A stretch of 64,000 bases of DNA from Ligilactobacillus ceti DSM 22408 (GCF_000423245.1 NZ_AUHP01000012.1:91297-155296), one strand, 5' to 3'; counted from the stretch's first letter, positions 1 to 9,528 are shown. A program made the numbers and translations. Notes: generated by a model from the letters alone, not told the origin.

Positions 1-615
1 ATTATCAGGTTGCAAGCCGGCTGTCATCATATCTAAATCATGATATCCCGTTGGTAACCCTGTAATATCTTCATGTTCTTGAGCTAATTTATCAATATCA
101 TCTAAAGTTGTTTCTAAAACTTGACCAATCGCTTTAAACCCACTCACATTGCGACGTTCAGAAACATTCATAATTTGCCGTTCTGCATCATCTAACAAAC
201 CAGCGACATCATCGTCTTGATTATTGGCTTGCGTAATAATATTAGTCGCTGCACTAATTAACCCTCGTAACATCGACTTTTCTTGCACGATTTTAGCATA
301 ATAACCAACATTAGCAGCAGTTGGTACCGAACTAGCTAATTCAGCAATATAGGAGATTCCACCAACATCTTCTAGTTGATCATTCGCAGTCAGACGGTTT
401 TGGACAGTGATAACATCGATTCCTTCACTATCATCATTTAAATCCACCATTGTTTGGAACAACAATTGGTGGGCGCGTCGATAAAAATCACTAGCTTGAA
501 TATGTTCCGACGCATCAGCGAGCGCTTCATTACTTAAGAAAATCGCACCTAAAACAGCTTGTTCAGCTTCAATATTTTGCGGTGGAAGATTTTCCATCAA
601 CATCTCATTGTTCAA
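1..615 (-). CDS. dnaB: Replicative DNA helicase DnaB, N-terminal part (cut by window edge)
   Basis: This is the hexameric helicase that unwinds DNA at the fork. Only about 205 codons are present. They read PPQNIEAEQAVLGA near the start, the classic DnaB N-domain signature, and continue through the helical N-domain to the linker; the RecA-like motor lies beyond the left edge. The best start is a TTG at 615, seven bases after a GAGGG Shine-Dalgarno and giving MNNEMLMENLPP like other Firmicute DnaB proteins. ATG codons at 603 and 597 are in frame but further from the ribosome site. It follows gdpP and rplI on the same strand after a terminator. Identity is certain; the exact start is inferred. 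Confidence 0.93.
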   Translation of the reverse strand, partial: MNNEMLMENLPPQNIEAEQAVLGAIFLSNEALADASEHIQASDFYRRAHQLLFQTMVDLNDDSEGIDVITVQNRLTANDQLEDVGGISYIAELASSVPTAANVGYYAKIVQEKSMLRGLISAATNIITQANNQDDDVAGLLDDAERQIMNVSERRNVSGFKAIGQVLETTLDDIDKLAQEHEDITGLPTGYHDLDMMTAGLQPDN

Positions 616-722
616 TCTGCCGCCCTCTCTTTCGTTTTTTATTATTCTATTATTTTACCACATAACATCCTTCTTTTAGCTTAAAAATGTTTGAATAAAT
701 AAAACTTGATGCATCATCCCAC

Positions 723-755
723 AAAAAAAGACAGATACTTTTTTTAAAGTATCTG
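723..755 (-). terminator. Rho-independent terminator after rplI
   Basis: A 10-bp stem (CAGATACTTT with AAAGTATCTG) is followed on the minus strand by seven T residues. It separates rplI from dnaB. Confidence 0.85.
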
Positions 756-768
756 CCCTTTATTAATA

Positions 769-1218
769 CTATTTTTCAGAAATATGCACGCGAATTGTGG
801 CAACCACATCATTATGCAATTTTACAGGAACGTTGCGGTATCCCATAGCTTTAATCGGTTCTTCTAAATCAATTTTACGTTTATCAAGCTTCACATTATG
901 TTGTGCTTTCAAACCGTCAGCAATTTGTTTGCTTGTAATTGATCCAAATAAACGACCATCTGTTCCGGATTTCGCTGTTAATTCCACAACCATCTCGCCT
1001 GATTCTAATTCCTTTTTCAATTCTTTAGCTTCGGCAAGAAGTTCAGCTTCATGTTTAGCTTCTGCTCGTTGTTGTGCTCGTAATTGAGACATCGCATTAG
1101 CATCAGCTTTCTTAGCTTGCTTATTCTTAATTAAGAAATTTGCAAAACCATCAGGAATTTCCTTCACTTCACCGCGACGACCTTTGCCGCGTACATCTTG
1201 GGTAAAAATAACTTTCAT
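769..1218 (-). CDS. rplI: 50S ribosomal protein L9
   Basis: L9 binds 23S rRNA domain V at the base of the L1 stalk. The 149-residue protein starts [20 protein letters not shown], the usual N-terminal RNA-binding domain. A long charged connecting helix follows (about residues 40-75) and then the C-terminal domain with GRLFGSIT. Length matches the family. A strong GGAGGA ribosome site precedes the ATG. It lies 15 bases downstream of gdpP and is probably cotranscribed with it, as in many Firmicutes; a terminator follows. Confidence 0.98.
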   Translation of the reverse strand: MKVIFTQDVRGKGRRGEVKEIPDGFANFLIKNKQAKKADANAMSQLRAQQRAEAKHEAELLAEAKELKKELESGEMVVELTAKSGTDGRLFGSITSKQIADGLKAQHNVKLDKRKIDLEEPIKAMGYRNVPVKLHNDVVATIRVHISEK

Positions 1219-1233
1219 CCTGCATTCCTCCTA

Positions 1234-3264
1234 CTAATCAGTATTACTATCATTCTGATGCTCTTCCTTTAAAATTGCAAGTAATTTCTCTTTTGCTTCT
1301 AAAATAGTCATATCAGATAATTGTGTAGCTGCATTGGAAAGATGGCCACCACCACCTAATTTTTCCATTACCAATTGTACATTGAACTCACCGTTACTCC
1401 GCGCTGAAATCCCAATCTGACCATTCCGCCGTTGTGTAATTACGTAAGAAGCAACAACACCACTAACAGTTAACAATGAATCAGCCGCTTGCGCAGCAGA
1501 TACCGGATCATAATCTGTATTTTCTTCGCCTGCACAGATTGCACTAATTTGTTTTTTACCATAAAACTCGACTAAATCAATTAAATGATTTCTTTGCATA
1601 TAACTTTCAACGTTTTCTTTCATAAAATGACGTAACATTTCAGGATCGGCGCCAACCGATAATAAATAGCTCGCCGCATCAAAAGTCCGCGTTCCCGTTC
1701 TTAACGAGAAGGATTGCGTATCAACTGTAATCCCAGCTAACATTGCTGTTGCATCTAATTTAGTTACTGGTTCTTTACTTGTCGTTTGATATTCAAATAG
1801 CTCTGTAATTAATTCGCAAGCCGAACTAGCATAAGGCTCAATATATACCAAGACCGGATTTTCCGGAAATTCTTCTGCTCGGCGGTGGTGATCAATAATC
1901 ACAACGTTATTTTTCATTGTTTCATAAATCTCTGGATTAATTGAAATTGATGGTTTCGAATGGTCCACCATAATTAACAAACTATTTTTAGTAGCTTTTT
2001 CAAGTGCATCTTCAGCCGAAATGAAATCTCGTTTCATTTCTGGATGTCGTTTGACTTCATCCATCAAACGTTGAATATCTGAATGTAAATGATTTTCATC
2101 CATCACAATCCAACATTGCTTATCATTCATCTTACAAATTCTACGAACACCTAAACAAGCTCCAATCGCATCCATATCAGGACGCGCATGTCCAATTACA
2201 ATTACTTGATCAGCTTTAGTAATAATTTCTTGTAACGCTTGCGAAATCATCCGGGCACGGACGCGAGTTCTTTTAGCCATCGGATTTGTTTTTCCACCAT
2301 AATAACGTGATTTTCCACCAATTTCACAAACAACAACTTGATCGCCACCTCGACCTAACGCTAAATCTAAATTACTTTGCATTAATTTCGATAATTCCGT
2401 TAAATCATCGACCCCGTAGGCAATCCCCATACTGAGGGTAATCGGATAATTTTGTTTTGTGGTTGCTTCACGAATTTTATCAAGAATCGTAAATTTATCA
2501 TTTTCCATTCGTGTTAAAGCTTGGCGATAACCTAATAATAAGAAATGATCATCATCAAGTCGTTTTAAATAGCAGCGATATTCTCGTGCCCAATCAGACA
2601 AAACATTTGTAATATAATTATTTAAATTGGAAATAGTTTCATCATCCATAGTTTTAGTAACTTCATCATAGTTATCTAAGAAAATTTGCCCTAAAACTAG
2701 ACGTGTATTTTGATATTTTTCTTCGATATTGACCGATGTTGTTACATCTAACAAATAGACCGCGTTAATATCACTTTGAATTAATAATTCAAAGTGTGCA
2801 TCATTCCACGTCACTTCTGTAATTTTCTTGTTTTCCCAACATTCATTAACTAACATTCCTAATTGTTTATCAACCGCTGTTAGTTCGCGACCAATTAGAT
2901 CTTCTTTACCAAAATATTTTTGTAGATAAGGGTTAACCCATTGAATTTCTTTTTGATCATTTAAAAAGATAATACCTATCGGCATGCGGATTAATGCATC
3001 TTGTTCACCACGTTTAATCCGATACGATAAATCTGATATGTATTCATTCGTATCATCGGTAATTTTAGCTAAGGTTCTAAAAGAAAATCCTAAAATAATT
3101 GCCGTGACAAAAATTAAAATCAATCCTAATATCCAATCAATTGTAAAAGCTAAAACGACACCAACTAAAGCCAATAATCCTAAAAAGATGGCTAGTAAAC
3201 GTAGGCGTTCATTGTGCAAAAAATCTGGCATTTGCCGCTTTTCTTCCACAGTTTGTTTTTTCAT
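1234..3264 (-). CDS. gdpP: Cyclic-di-AMP phosphodiesterase GdpP (DHH/DHHA1 family)
   Basis: GdpP hydrolyses c-di-AMP to pApA and controls potassium, osmotic and cell-wall homeostasis at the membrane. Seen in the 676-residue product: two N-terminal membrane helices (about residues 18-60), a PAS-like region, a degenerate GGDEF domain (about 170-300), then the DHH domain with GHARPDMDAIG and VIIDHHRR, and DHHA1 with GGGGHLSNAA. An upstream in-frame ATG exists at 3279, but 3264 is preceded by a GGAG site at good spacing and gives MKKQTVEEKR, so I prefer it. It is followed immediately by rplI. All metal-binding motifs look intact. Confidence 0.95.
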   Translation of the reverse strand: MKKQTVEEKRQMPDFLHNERLRLLAIFLGLLALVGVVLAFTIDWILGLILIFVTAIILGFSFRTLAKITDDTNEYISDLSYRIKRGEQDALIRMPIGIIFLNDQKEIQWVNPYLQKYFGKEDLIGRELTAVDKQLGMLVNECWENKKITEVTWNDAHFELLIQSDINAVYLLDVTTSVNIEEKYQNTRLVLGQIFLDNYDEVTKTMDDETISNLNNYITNVLSDWAREYRCYLKRLDDDHFLLLGYRQALTRMENDKFTILDKIREATTKQNYPITLSMGIAYGVDDLTELSKLMQSNLDLALGRGGDQVVVCEIGGKSRYYGGKTNPMAKRTRVRARMISQALQEIITKADQVIVIGHARPDMDAIGACLGVRRICKMNDKQCWIVMDENHLHSDIQRLMDEVKRHPEMKRDFISAEDALEKATKNSLLIMVDHSKPSISINPEIYETMKNNVVIIDHHRRAEEFPENPVLVYIEPYASSACELITELFEYQTTSKEPVTKLDATAMLAGITVDTQSFSLRTGTRTFDAASYLLSVGADPEMLRHFMKENVESYMQRNHLIDLVEFYGKKQISAICAGEENTDYDPVSAAQAADSLLTVSGVVASYVITQRRNGQIGISARSNGEFNVQLVMEKLGGGGHLSNAATQLSDMTILEAKEKLLAILKEEHQNDSNTD

Positions 3265-3381
3265 ACACTTTTTCTCCATAACTTTATCAAGAACTTATTT
3301 TTAATTTTTTATTAACTCCTTATATTTTACCATAATTTTCTTAATTCTTAATTGCTTTTATCAAAGTCAGACCAATATCAC

Positions 3382-3411
3382 AAAAACGCCCTAACATTTC
3401 GTTAGAGCGTT
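3382..3411 (-). terminator. Terminator after the histidine phosphatase-like gene
   Basis: An imperfect stem around AACGC-CTAAC and its complement is followed by a T run on the minus strand just past the stop codon at 3420. Confidence 0.75.
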
Positions 3412-3419
3412 CCTTTTTT

Positions 3420-4007
3420 CTATTCTGCAGGATTAATAATTTCTTCCAGCTTAAATTCTTTCGTTGAAACTCGATAAGAGTATTTAAAAATGACACCTTT
3501 GAAAATTTTAGCTTCCGGATCAATTTCAATATCTTCCATCCAGCTTTCACGTGCTAATAATGACGCTACTAAACTATGACTAATTACTAAAACTTCATCA
3601 TTACCTTTTTTATCCATAATATCGCGACAAACACGCATAATTCTACGTGATGCTTCTCGACCACTTTCACCGCCACATTCGGCAAAGTAATTCATAATTT
3701 CATCATATGGCATTTCTGGATAACCAATTTTTTCAAAATGTGTGCCTTCTAGTGTTCCAAAGTACATTTCATTTAATGCTAATAATTTTTTATAATTGGA
3801 ACGTGAAATAATTTCAGCGGTTTCAATTGCTCGTCGTGTATACGAACAAAACGTTGCATCAAAATTACGTTCTTTCAAGACTTCATAAGCTTGCTTGGCT
3901 TGATCTATTCCTTTGTTTGTTAAAGGTGAATCACACCAACCTTGCATCCGGTGAAGTTCATCAAATAATGTTTCGCCGCAACACATCATATACATTGTTT
4001 TTTTCAT
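3420..4007 (-). CDS. Histidine phosphatase-superfamily protein with CCG in place of the catalytic RHG
   Basis: The 195-residue protein has the phosphoglycerate mutase/histidine phosphatase fold. Visible are GETLFDELHRMQGWCDSPLT, SYTRRAIETA, the GTLEG acidic motif, and VISHS with the second histidine. The defining N-terminal RHG, whose His accepts the phosphate, reads Cys-Cys-Gly here (MYMMCCGETLF). The codons TGT TGC GGC are unambiguous. In the characterised family that histidine is essential, so this is probably a pseudo-enzyme or binding protein, unless another residue substitutes. It is monocistronic, has its own terminator, and is convergent with nothing. The family call is firm; any activity is doubtful. 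Confidence 0.85.
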   Translation of the reverse strand: MKKTMYMMCCGETLFDELHRMQGWCDSPLTNKGIDQAKQAYEVLKERNFDATFCSYTRRAIETAEIISRSNYKKLLALNEMYFGTLEGTHFEKIGYPEMPYDEIMNYFAECGGESGREASRRIMRVCRDIMDKKGNDEVLVISHSLVASLLARESWMEDIEIDPEAKIFKGVIFKYSYRVSTKEFKLEEIINPAE

Positions 4008-4149
4008 CTTTTTTCAATCCACCTTTTAATATAAATGTATTATTTTTAATTTTTTCGTGCAGTTTCGGAATATACTCTTATTATACAAAACACCTTTAAT
4101 TTTACCTAACAAATTGCACTCAACTTATTTAATTTTTCTAGAAAAAATG

Positions 4150-4230
4150 TTGAAATCGTTTTCCGTTGGTGTTATTATTAACTTGCTTTTAAGAGGTAAA
4201 TGAAATCGGTCTACGGTAAAACGTTTTACC
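4150..4230 (+). promoter_or_regulatory. Ribose gene promoter with cre-like site and LacI-type operator
   Basis: TTGAAA (4150-4155), a 17-base spacer and TATTAT (4173-4178) form a good SigA promoter. TGAAATCGTTTTCC (4151-4164) overlaps the -35 and matches the CcpA cre consensus except at the last base. About 30 bases after the expected start lies the perfect palindrome GGTAAAACGTTTTACC (4215-4230), typical of LacI-family operators such as RbsR. No regulator gene is in the window. Confidence 0.75.
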
Positions 4231-4290
4231 AAATTAAAAAGTTTATTTTATTACTCATTTATGGATAGTTTAAGAAAGGTGGATATTGAG

Positions 4291-5211
4291 ATGCCAAATC
4301 GCGTTACCGTTTTAGGTAGTATGAATGTTGACACAACATATCAAATCGAAAGAATGCCCCAACCAGGAGAAACACTTGCAACAACTAACAAGAGTTCTGC
4401 TGCTGGTGGTAAAGGAGCTAACCAAGCAGTGGCCGCAGTTCGTGCAGGCGCTACAACTGCTTTTATCGGAAAAGTTGGTAAAGATAGTTCAGGAGAATTC
4501 ATGATTGAATCTCTTAATGAAAACAATATCGATACAACAAATATTTCTGTGGATCCTTTAGTTGGTACTGGTTCTGCTGCTATTATGTTAGATGCTAATG
4601 GTCAAAATAGTATTTTAGTCTATGGTGGTGCTAATCATAAACTTAGCCCTGCTGATATTGAAAATGCTGCTGAAACTATTAAAAATTCTGACTTCTTAGT
4701 TTCACAATTTGAAACACCTCAAGATGCTACTTTAGCAGCTTTCAAAATTGCTAAAGAAAATGATGTCTTAACTGTTTTAAACCCTGCTCCAGCTAGTGAA
4801 ATCGATCATGAATTATTAAAATATACTGATTTAATTATTCCAAACGAAACCGAAAGCGAACTTTTAACAGGGATTAAAATTACTGATGAAGCATCCATGT
4901 TAGAAACAGCTGCTCATTTCAAAAAATTAGGTGCCAAAAACTTAATTATTACAATCGGATCTAAAGGTGCGTTCTACGTTCACGAAGATGAATATGAAAT
5001 GGTTCCTGCTTTCAAAGTTAAAGCCGTAGATACAACAGCTGCTGGCGATACTTTCATCGGAGCATTAACATCTCAATTAAAAACTGATTTTTCAAACCTT
5101 AAAGATGCGCTAGTTTATGCACAACGCTCTTCATCAATTACTGTTCAAGGTTTAGGTGCTATGCCATCCATCCCAACTTATGATGAAGTAATGGCCGCAT
5201 CCCGTAAGTAA
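4291..5211 (+). CDS. rbsK: Ribokinase
   Basis: This PfkB-family kinase phosphorylates D-ribose to ribose-5-phosphate. The 306-residue product shows VLGSMNVDTTYQ at the start, the GGKGANQAVA substrate signature and DTTAAGDTFIGAL with the catalytic Asp near the C-terminus. The ATG at 4291 follows AAAGGTGG at ideal spacing; an in-frame ATG at 4261 has no ribosome site and would add ten residues. It is followed by a terminator and then by rbsD and a sugar transporter. Control by a LacI-type repressor and CcpA is suggested by the upstream sites. Confidence 0.93.
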   Translation: MPNRVTVLGSMNVDTTYQIERMPQPGETLATTNKSSAAGGKGANQAVAAVRAGATTAFIGKVGKDSSGEFMIESLNENNIDTTNISVDPLVGTGSAAIMLDANGQNSILVYGGANHKLSPADIENAAETIKNSDFLVSQFETPQDATLAAFKIAKENDVLTVLNPAPASEIDHELLKYTDLIIPNETESELLTGIKITDEASMLETAAHFKKLGAKNLIITIGSKGAFYVHEDEYEMVPAFKVKAVDTTAAGDTFIGALTSQLKTDFSNLKDALVYAQRSSSITVQGLGAMPSIPTYDEVMAASRK

Positions 5212-5267
5212 TTTACCTAACGTTTCCAATCTTCATCCAGCCAAAACATGAAGATTATTTAAATTTT

Positions 5268-5311
5268 ATATAGAAGCTGTCTTCAGCCAAACTCAGCTTC
5301 TATATATTTTT
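5268..5311 (+). terminator. Terminator between rbsK and rbsD
   Basis: A 12-bp stem (ATATAGAAGCTG with CAGCTTCTATAT) has a 14-base loop and a short T run. It may be partial, with rbsD also served by a TATAAT at 5348-5353 whose -35 is poor. Confidence 0.75.
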
Positions 5312-5381
5312 AAATCATTTTTGATAATTAAGATTTTTTATTTTATCTATAATTAAATAAATACCTAAAGGAGTTTTCAAA

Positions 5382-5777
5382 ATGAAAAAAAGTGGTGTTA
5401 TTAATTCAGAAGTCTCAGCAGTTATTTCCAACCTCGGTCATATGGACTGGTTGTCCATTGGTGATGCTGGTATGCCTTGCCCATTAACAACCAAGAAAAT
5501 TGATTTAGCAGTTTCGCGCCAACTTCCTAGTTTCATCGATGTTTTAACAAATGTTTTAACTGAAATGGAAGTCGAAAAAATTTACCTAGCCGAAGAAATC
5601 AAAACAATCAATCCCGACCAATTAGCTCAAATCAAAAAAGTTTTACCTGGAATCGAAATCGTTTTCGTTCCACACAGCCAATTAAAACAAGATTTGAACA
5701 AAACTCATGCATTTATTCGTACTGGAGAAATGTCTCCATATTCAAACATTATTTTACAAAGCGGCGTTACATTTTAA
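5382..5777 (+). CDS. rbsD: D-ribose pyranase
   Basis: RbsD interconverts the pyranose and furanose forms of ribose so that ribokinase can act. The 131-residue protein has [22 protein letters not shown] with the active-site His, GDAGMPCP, and the C-terminal [15 protein letters not shown] containing the ligand-binding Tyr/Asn. Length is normal. AAAGGAG precedes the ATG. It sits between rbsK and a proton-coupled sugar transporter, completing a small ribose-use locus. Confidence 0.95.
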   Translation: MKKSGVINSEVSAVISNLGHMDWLSIGDAGMPCPLTTKKIDLAVSRQLPSFIDVLTNVLTEMEVEKIYLAEEIKTINPDQLAQIKKVLPGIEIVFVPHSQLKQDLNKTHAFIRTGEMSPYSNIILQSGVTF

Positions 5778-5809
5778 TTCTGAATTAATTATTTAAAGGG
5801 GAAATCAAT

Positions 5810-7159
5810 ATGTTTAAAAATAAAAGCTACAAACAGTTATCTGACGGTTATCTTAGCAAAACACCTCTCATGCAATTTTTAGTAATTTGTATGATTTTTC
5901 CACTTTGGGGTGCAGCAGCTAGTTTAAATGATATTTTAATTACACAATTTAAAACTGTTTTCACACTTAACGATACAGCAACAGCCTTTGTTCAAAGCGC
6001 TTTTTATGGTGCTTATTTCCTAATTGCTATTCCTGCTTCTATTATCATTAAGAAAAAAAGTTATAAATTTGCAATTTTAACTGGTTTAACATTTTATATT
6101 GTAGGTTGTGGGATGTTTTTCCCAGCTAGCAAAGTGGCAACTTACAGCATGTTCTTAGTCGCAATTTTCGCGGTTGCTGTTGGTTTAAGTTTCTTAGAAA
6201 CATCATGTGATACTTACGCTTCCATGCTTGGACCTAAAGAATATGCGAACCGTCGTTTAAACTTTGCCCAAACTTTAGTTCCACTTGGTGATATTTTAGG
6301 GATTGTTTTAGGTAAATACTTCATCTTTTCTGGTGGTGGTAACTTAGCAAATACAATGGCTAAAATGAGTCCAGCTGAAGCTGAAGCTTATGGTCAAAAA
6401 ATGTTACAACTAACATTAAAACCTTATAAATTTATTTTAGTAATTTTAGTAATTGTTTTCCTAATCTTAGCTTTCACTGATATGCCAAAAGCAAAAGCTT
6501 TCTCAGTAGATAAAGATGGTAATTCTGTTGAAGAAGAAAAACCTTCTATGAAAGAAACACTCCATTACCTTTTAGGTAACCGTCGTTTCAAAAAAGGTGT
6601 TTTCGCTCAATTTATGTATGTTGGTATGCAAACTGCCGTCTGGTCTTTCACAATTCGTTTAGCACTTCAATTAGACAAACATATGCCAGATAGCATCGCT
6701 GCAAACTTTATGATTATTAGTTACGCTGCTTGGTTTGTTGGTAAACTAGTCGCTAACTACTTGATGAATCGTTACTCAATTACAAAAGTCTTAACATACT
6801 ACTCATTCTTAGGGATGATTGCCTTAATTATTACTTTTGCAATTCCAAATATGATCGCAATTTATGCAGCCATCGCAACAAGTTTCTTCTTTGGACCTTG
6901 TTGGCCAACAATTTACGCACATACACTTGATACCGTGGAAGAAAAACAATATACAGAAACAGCCGGTGCCTTTATCGTAATGGCTATTGTGGGTGGTGCT
7001 GTTATGCCCGCAATCCAAGGTATTGTATCTGACTTAACACACTCATTACAATTCTCATTTATCGTCCCAGCAATTTGTTTTGCAGCTGTAGCTTTCTACT
7101 TTTTATCAGAACATCGTTACGAAACAAAAATGGCTGCTGTATCTGCAAACAATAAATAA
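5810..7159 (+). CDS. FucP-type (FHS family) MFS sugar transporter, probably for ribose
   Basis: The 449-residue protein has about twelve hydrophobic segments and the FHS-family traits of FucP-like sugar:proton symporters: an N-terminal PLWGAAASLNDILITQF helix, a charged central loop (about residues 215-260), and FFFGPCWPTIYAHTLD in helix 10. It begins 32 bases after rbsD behind AAAGGGGAAAT, so it should be cotranscribed. Ribose as substrate is inferred from context only. A strong terminator follows. Confidence 0.85.
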   Translation: MFKNKSYKQLSDGYLSKTPLMQFLVICMIFPLWGAAASLNDILITQFKTVFTLNDTATAFVQSAFYGAYFLIAIPASIIIKKKSYKFAILTGLTFYIVGCGMFFPASKVATYSMFLVAIFAVAVGLSFLETSCDTYASMLGPKEYANRRLNFAQTLVPLGDILGIVLGKYFIFSGGGNLANTMAKMSPAEAEAYGQKMLQLTLKPYKFILVILVIVFLILAFTDMPKAKAFSVDKDGNSVEEEKPSMKETLHYLLGNRRFKKGVFAQFMYVGMQTAVWSFTIRLALQLDKHMPDSIAANFMIISYAAWFVGKLVANYLMNRYSITKVLTYYSFLGMIALIITFAIPNMIAIYAAIATSFFFGPCWPTIYAHTLDTVEEKQYTETAGAFIVMAIVGGAVMPAIQGIVSDLTHSLQFSFIVPAICFAAVAFYFLSEHRYETKMAAVSANNK

Positions 7160-7170
7160 TAATTACTCGA

Positions 7171-7206
7171 AAAGAAGCTTAGCTACTCTAGTTAAGCTTC
7201 TTTTTT
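7171..7206 (+). terminator. Terminator of the ribose operon
   Basis: An 11-bp stem (AAAGAAGCTTA with its complement) is followed by T residues. Confidence 0.88.
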
Positions 7207-7304
7207 ATGTTATGACCTTTACCAATACTTAAATATGTTATCTTTTCAAACCATGGTAAAATAAATTTATAAGCTCCATAAAAAATTAAAGGAGGTCTCT
7301 CATA

Positions 7305-8327
7305 ATGAAGAAACCACACTTTTCAAAATTTCTGAATTTTGCACTTACAAGTTTAATGGCAGGTATTACGCTGCTTTCAGCTATTTTCCTAGCTCAACAA
7401 CCAATTCATGCATCACAAAATGTTAACGAACATACCTTAAAAGCACCTTATGTAGTTTATGGTTCAGGTGTCTCTTCGGAAATTTATCCCAAACTCAATG
7501 ATATTTTTCAAGTAAATAATAATTTCAAAAAAATTACTGTAGACGCTAATGATTATCGACAATATATTAACCCTAACGCGACCGGCACAACTAATGCAGC
7601 TATGATTAGTTCTGTAGCTATTGCACCAAGTGATCCTGGATCAGGTGTTCGTGTTAATATCAAAGACTATAATGGCCAAAATAATATTTTAAAAGTAACT
7701 TCTCAACAATATGCCATGGTCGCTCAAATGGCTGGTGTAACTGATATTAATATTATCGTTACTGCTAATACACCTGTTTCTGGCGAATCAGCTTTAACTG
7801 GTGTTTATAAAGCGCTCGCAGCTGATGGAGCTACAATTGATACAGAAAACACTAAAGCCGCTAATGAAATGATCCGTGCTACACAACCTGCTATTGCAGC
7901 TAACAAAGATGATAAAACATATCCTGGTAAATTAATGGCTGCTATTGGTGAAGTTTCCAAACAAGTTGCTGAACAAAAACAAAAAACCGATCAATTAGCT
8001 ACTAAACAAGATATTCAAAGAATGTTAGAGCAAGCTCTCCAAAAACAAGGAATTGCTAATCAAACAGCGCCTCAACATATCACTGTCATTGTGAATGCTT
8101 TAATTACTTTTGAAAATTCACCAATTGCTTCTAGTAAAAGTTATATTAAAAACGTTTCTAATACAATTAACAACGTCATTAATTCTACGGGTAATTTAAT
8201 GACACAAGCTAAAGACTGGCTTAATAGTACTGATTTTAAAGACGCAACACAAGCAGCCTCCAAAACTGCCCAATCTTGGATTGCTAAAATTATCCAATGG
8301 TTTAAAGAGCTCTTAAATCTGAATTAA
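7305..8327 (+). CDS. Secreted DUF1002-family protein
   Basis: The 340-residue protein has a signal peptide (charged start, then a hydrophobic stretch to about residue 35, cleaved near HASQ). A DUF1002 domain follows, recognised from LKAPYVVYGSGVS, ITVDANDYRQYIN, SSVAIAPSDPGSGVRV and PVSGESALTGVYKA. The C-terminal 100 residues are helical. No anchor motif is seen, so it is probably released or membrane-associated. Function is unknown for the family. AAGGAGG precedes the ATG and a strong terminator follows, so it is monocistronic. Confidence 0.85.
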   Translation: MKKPHFSKFLNFALTSLMAGITLLSAIFLAQQPIHASQNVNEHTLKAPYVVYGSGVSSEIYPKLNDIFQVNNNFKKITVDANDYRQYINPNATGTTNAAMISSVAIAPSDPGSGVRVNIKDYNGQNNILKVTSQQYAMVAQMAGVTDINIIVTANTPVSGESALTGVYKALAADGATIDTENTKAANEMIRATQPAIAANKDDKTYPGKLMAAIGEVSKQVAEQKQKTDQLATKQDIQRMLEQALQKQGIANQTAPQHITVIVNALITFENSPIASSKSYIKNVSNTINNVINSTGNLMTQAKDWLNSTDFKDATQAASKTAQSWIAKIIQWFKELLNLN

Positions 8328-8330
8328 ACA

Positions 8331-8367
8331 AAAAACAGGACTTTTCAATTTGAAAAGTCCTGTTTTT
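8331..8367 (+). terminator. Terminator after the DUF1002 gene
   Basis: A near-perfect 18-bp inverted repeat centred at 8349 ends in five T residues; it could work in both directions. Confidence 0.9.
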
Positions 8368-8830
8368 ATATGTATATATAAAAAACGCTCCCTGCGTAGC
8401 TAGACAAGAAACGTTTCTCATTTGGGTTATTACTTAATTTAAAATCCACAAAAAAGTTGACAGGTTAAGTAGATCTCATTCCTGAAAAATTCTCGCCCCA
8501 GTCAAAAGCTTAAATTTTTTGATACTACTTATCTTAATTACAAATTTTAAAAAAGCTGTTTTTATGTGTAATAACACGTTTGTTTAACCCCTACGGAACA
8601 TTTTACCATATAAAAGTTTAAATTCGTATGCTATATAAGAAGTTTTTGCAATCTTTTGCCGAATATTTCACAATTGTTAATATATTAACTAGTAATATTC
8701 TTGTTGCTTTTTTTAAAAGATTACTAATACTTAAATAATTTATTAGAATACAAATTTCATTTAAATTTGCAATCTGACGCAACTTCTTGAATAATAGACT
8801 TATCTTATTTTTTTACAAAGGATCTTAATT
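8368..8830. other. Gene-free interval with one long imperfect fold-back
   Basis: No ORF or known RNA is recognisable in these 460 bases. The palindrome AGAAACGTTTCT (8407-8418) resembles a LacI/CcpA-type site. TTAAGTAGATC near 8465 can pair with GATACTACTTA at 8521-8531, and AAAAATT inside it with AATTTTT, making a 75-nt rod-like hairpin. No clear promoter or terminator goes with it. Confidence 0.4.
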
Positions 8831-9256
8831 ATGAAAACTTCATTTTTTAATAAATATAAAAATTTCTTTGATATCACCATGTTAAAATTTATTATTGTAG
8901 GAATCATTAATACTATTGTTGGTATGGGCGCTATGTTAATTGCTGCTAATGTTTTTAATTGTGGCTATTGGTTTTCATCAGCTGCCAATTATATTATCGG
9001 AAGTATTGTAAGTTATTTTCTCAATAAATATTTTACATTCCAAGATAAAAAGAAATCATTTAAAACCGTTTTGAAATTCATTATCAATATTAGTGTTTGT
9101 TATTTAATTGCTTATGGTGTCGCCAAACCGCTTATTTATGCTATTTTTAGTTTTACTTCTGCTAAAATTCAACTTAATATTGCAATGTTAACAGGCTCAG
9201 TTATTTTTGTAGCATTAAATTATTTAGGCCAACGTTTTTGGGCTTTTAAACATTAA
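8831..9256 (+). CDS. GtrA-family membrane protein
   Basis: The 141-residue protein has four membrane helices and GtrA/PF04138-like features: KFIIVGIINTIVGMGAM at the start, NYIIGSIVSYFLNKYFTF after helix two, and a C-terminal YLGQRFWAF. Members are thought to help move lipid-linked sugars during cell-surface glycosylation. AAAGGATC precedes the ATG. A small membrane protein gene follows 31 bases later. No glycosyltransferase partner is nearby, so the substrate is unknown. Confidence 0.85.
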   Translation: MKTSFFNKYKNFFDITMLKFIIVGIINTIVGMGAMLIAANVFNCGYWFSSAANYIIGSIVSYFLNKYFTFQDKKKSFKTVLKFIINISVCYLIAYGVAKPLIYAIFSFTSAKIQLNIAMLTGSVIFVALNYLGQRFWAFKH

Positions 9257-9287
9257 TTTGTATTTTTTAGAGAAAGGATCTCCTACT

Positions 9288-9470
9288 ATGTCATTTGAAA
9301 TAATTCATAATATTCAAGTTGGTTTAGCTATTTCACAAACGATTATCTTTTTTATGTATATGGGATTTGATCATTTACCATTTAAAGCTCCACTTTGGGT
9401 AAAACCTATTTTGAAATATTGTATGGTTGCTATTATTATTATTTTTACTGGTTTATTTGCTTTTAAATAA
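9288..9470 (+). CDS. Small hydrophobic protein, 60 residues
   Basis: I do not recognise a family. Two hydrophobic segments (about residues 9-24 and 40-58) suggest a small integral membrane protein. The start at 9288 follows GAAAGGATC at good spacing; an earlier in-frame ATG at 9258 has no ribosome site. It lies directly behind the GtrA gene and before a strong terminator, so the two form a short operon. Confidence 0.65.
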   Translation: MSFEIIHNIQVGLAISQTIIFFMYMGFDHLPFKAPLWVKPILKYCMVAIIIIFTGLFAFK

Positions 9471-9478
9471 ATAAGTAA

Positions 9479-9510
9479 TCCGCTCAGCCGAATGGCTGAG
9501 CGGATTTTTT
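9479..9510 (+). terminator. Terminator after the GtrA operon
   Basis: An 11-bp stem (TCCGCTCAGCC with its complement) has the loop GAAT and six T residues. Confidence 0.92.
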
Positions 9511-9528
9511 AATTTTGGAGGTTTTGTA

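Noticed and set aside
8368..8830. 6S RNA or SRP RNA in the gap before the GtrA gene
   Set aside because: A rod-like fold is possible, but no promoter-terminator pair and no SRP or 6S signature could be found.
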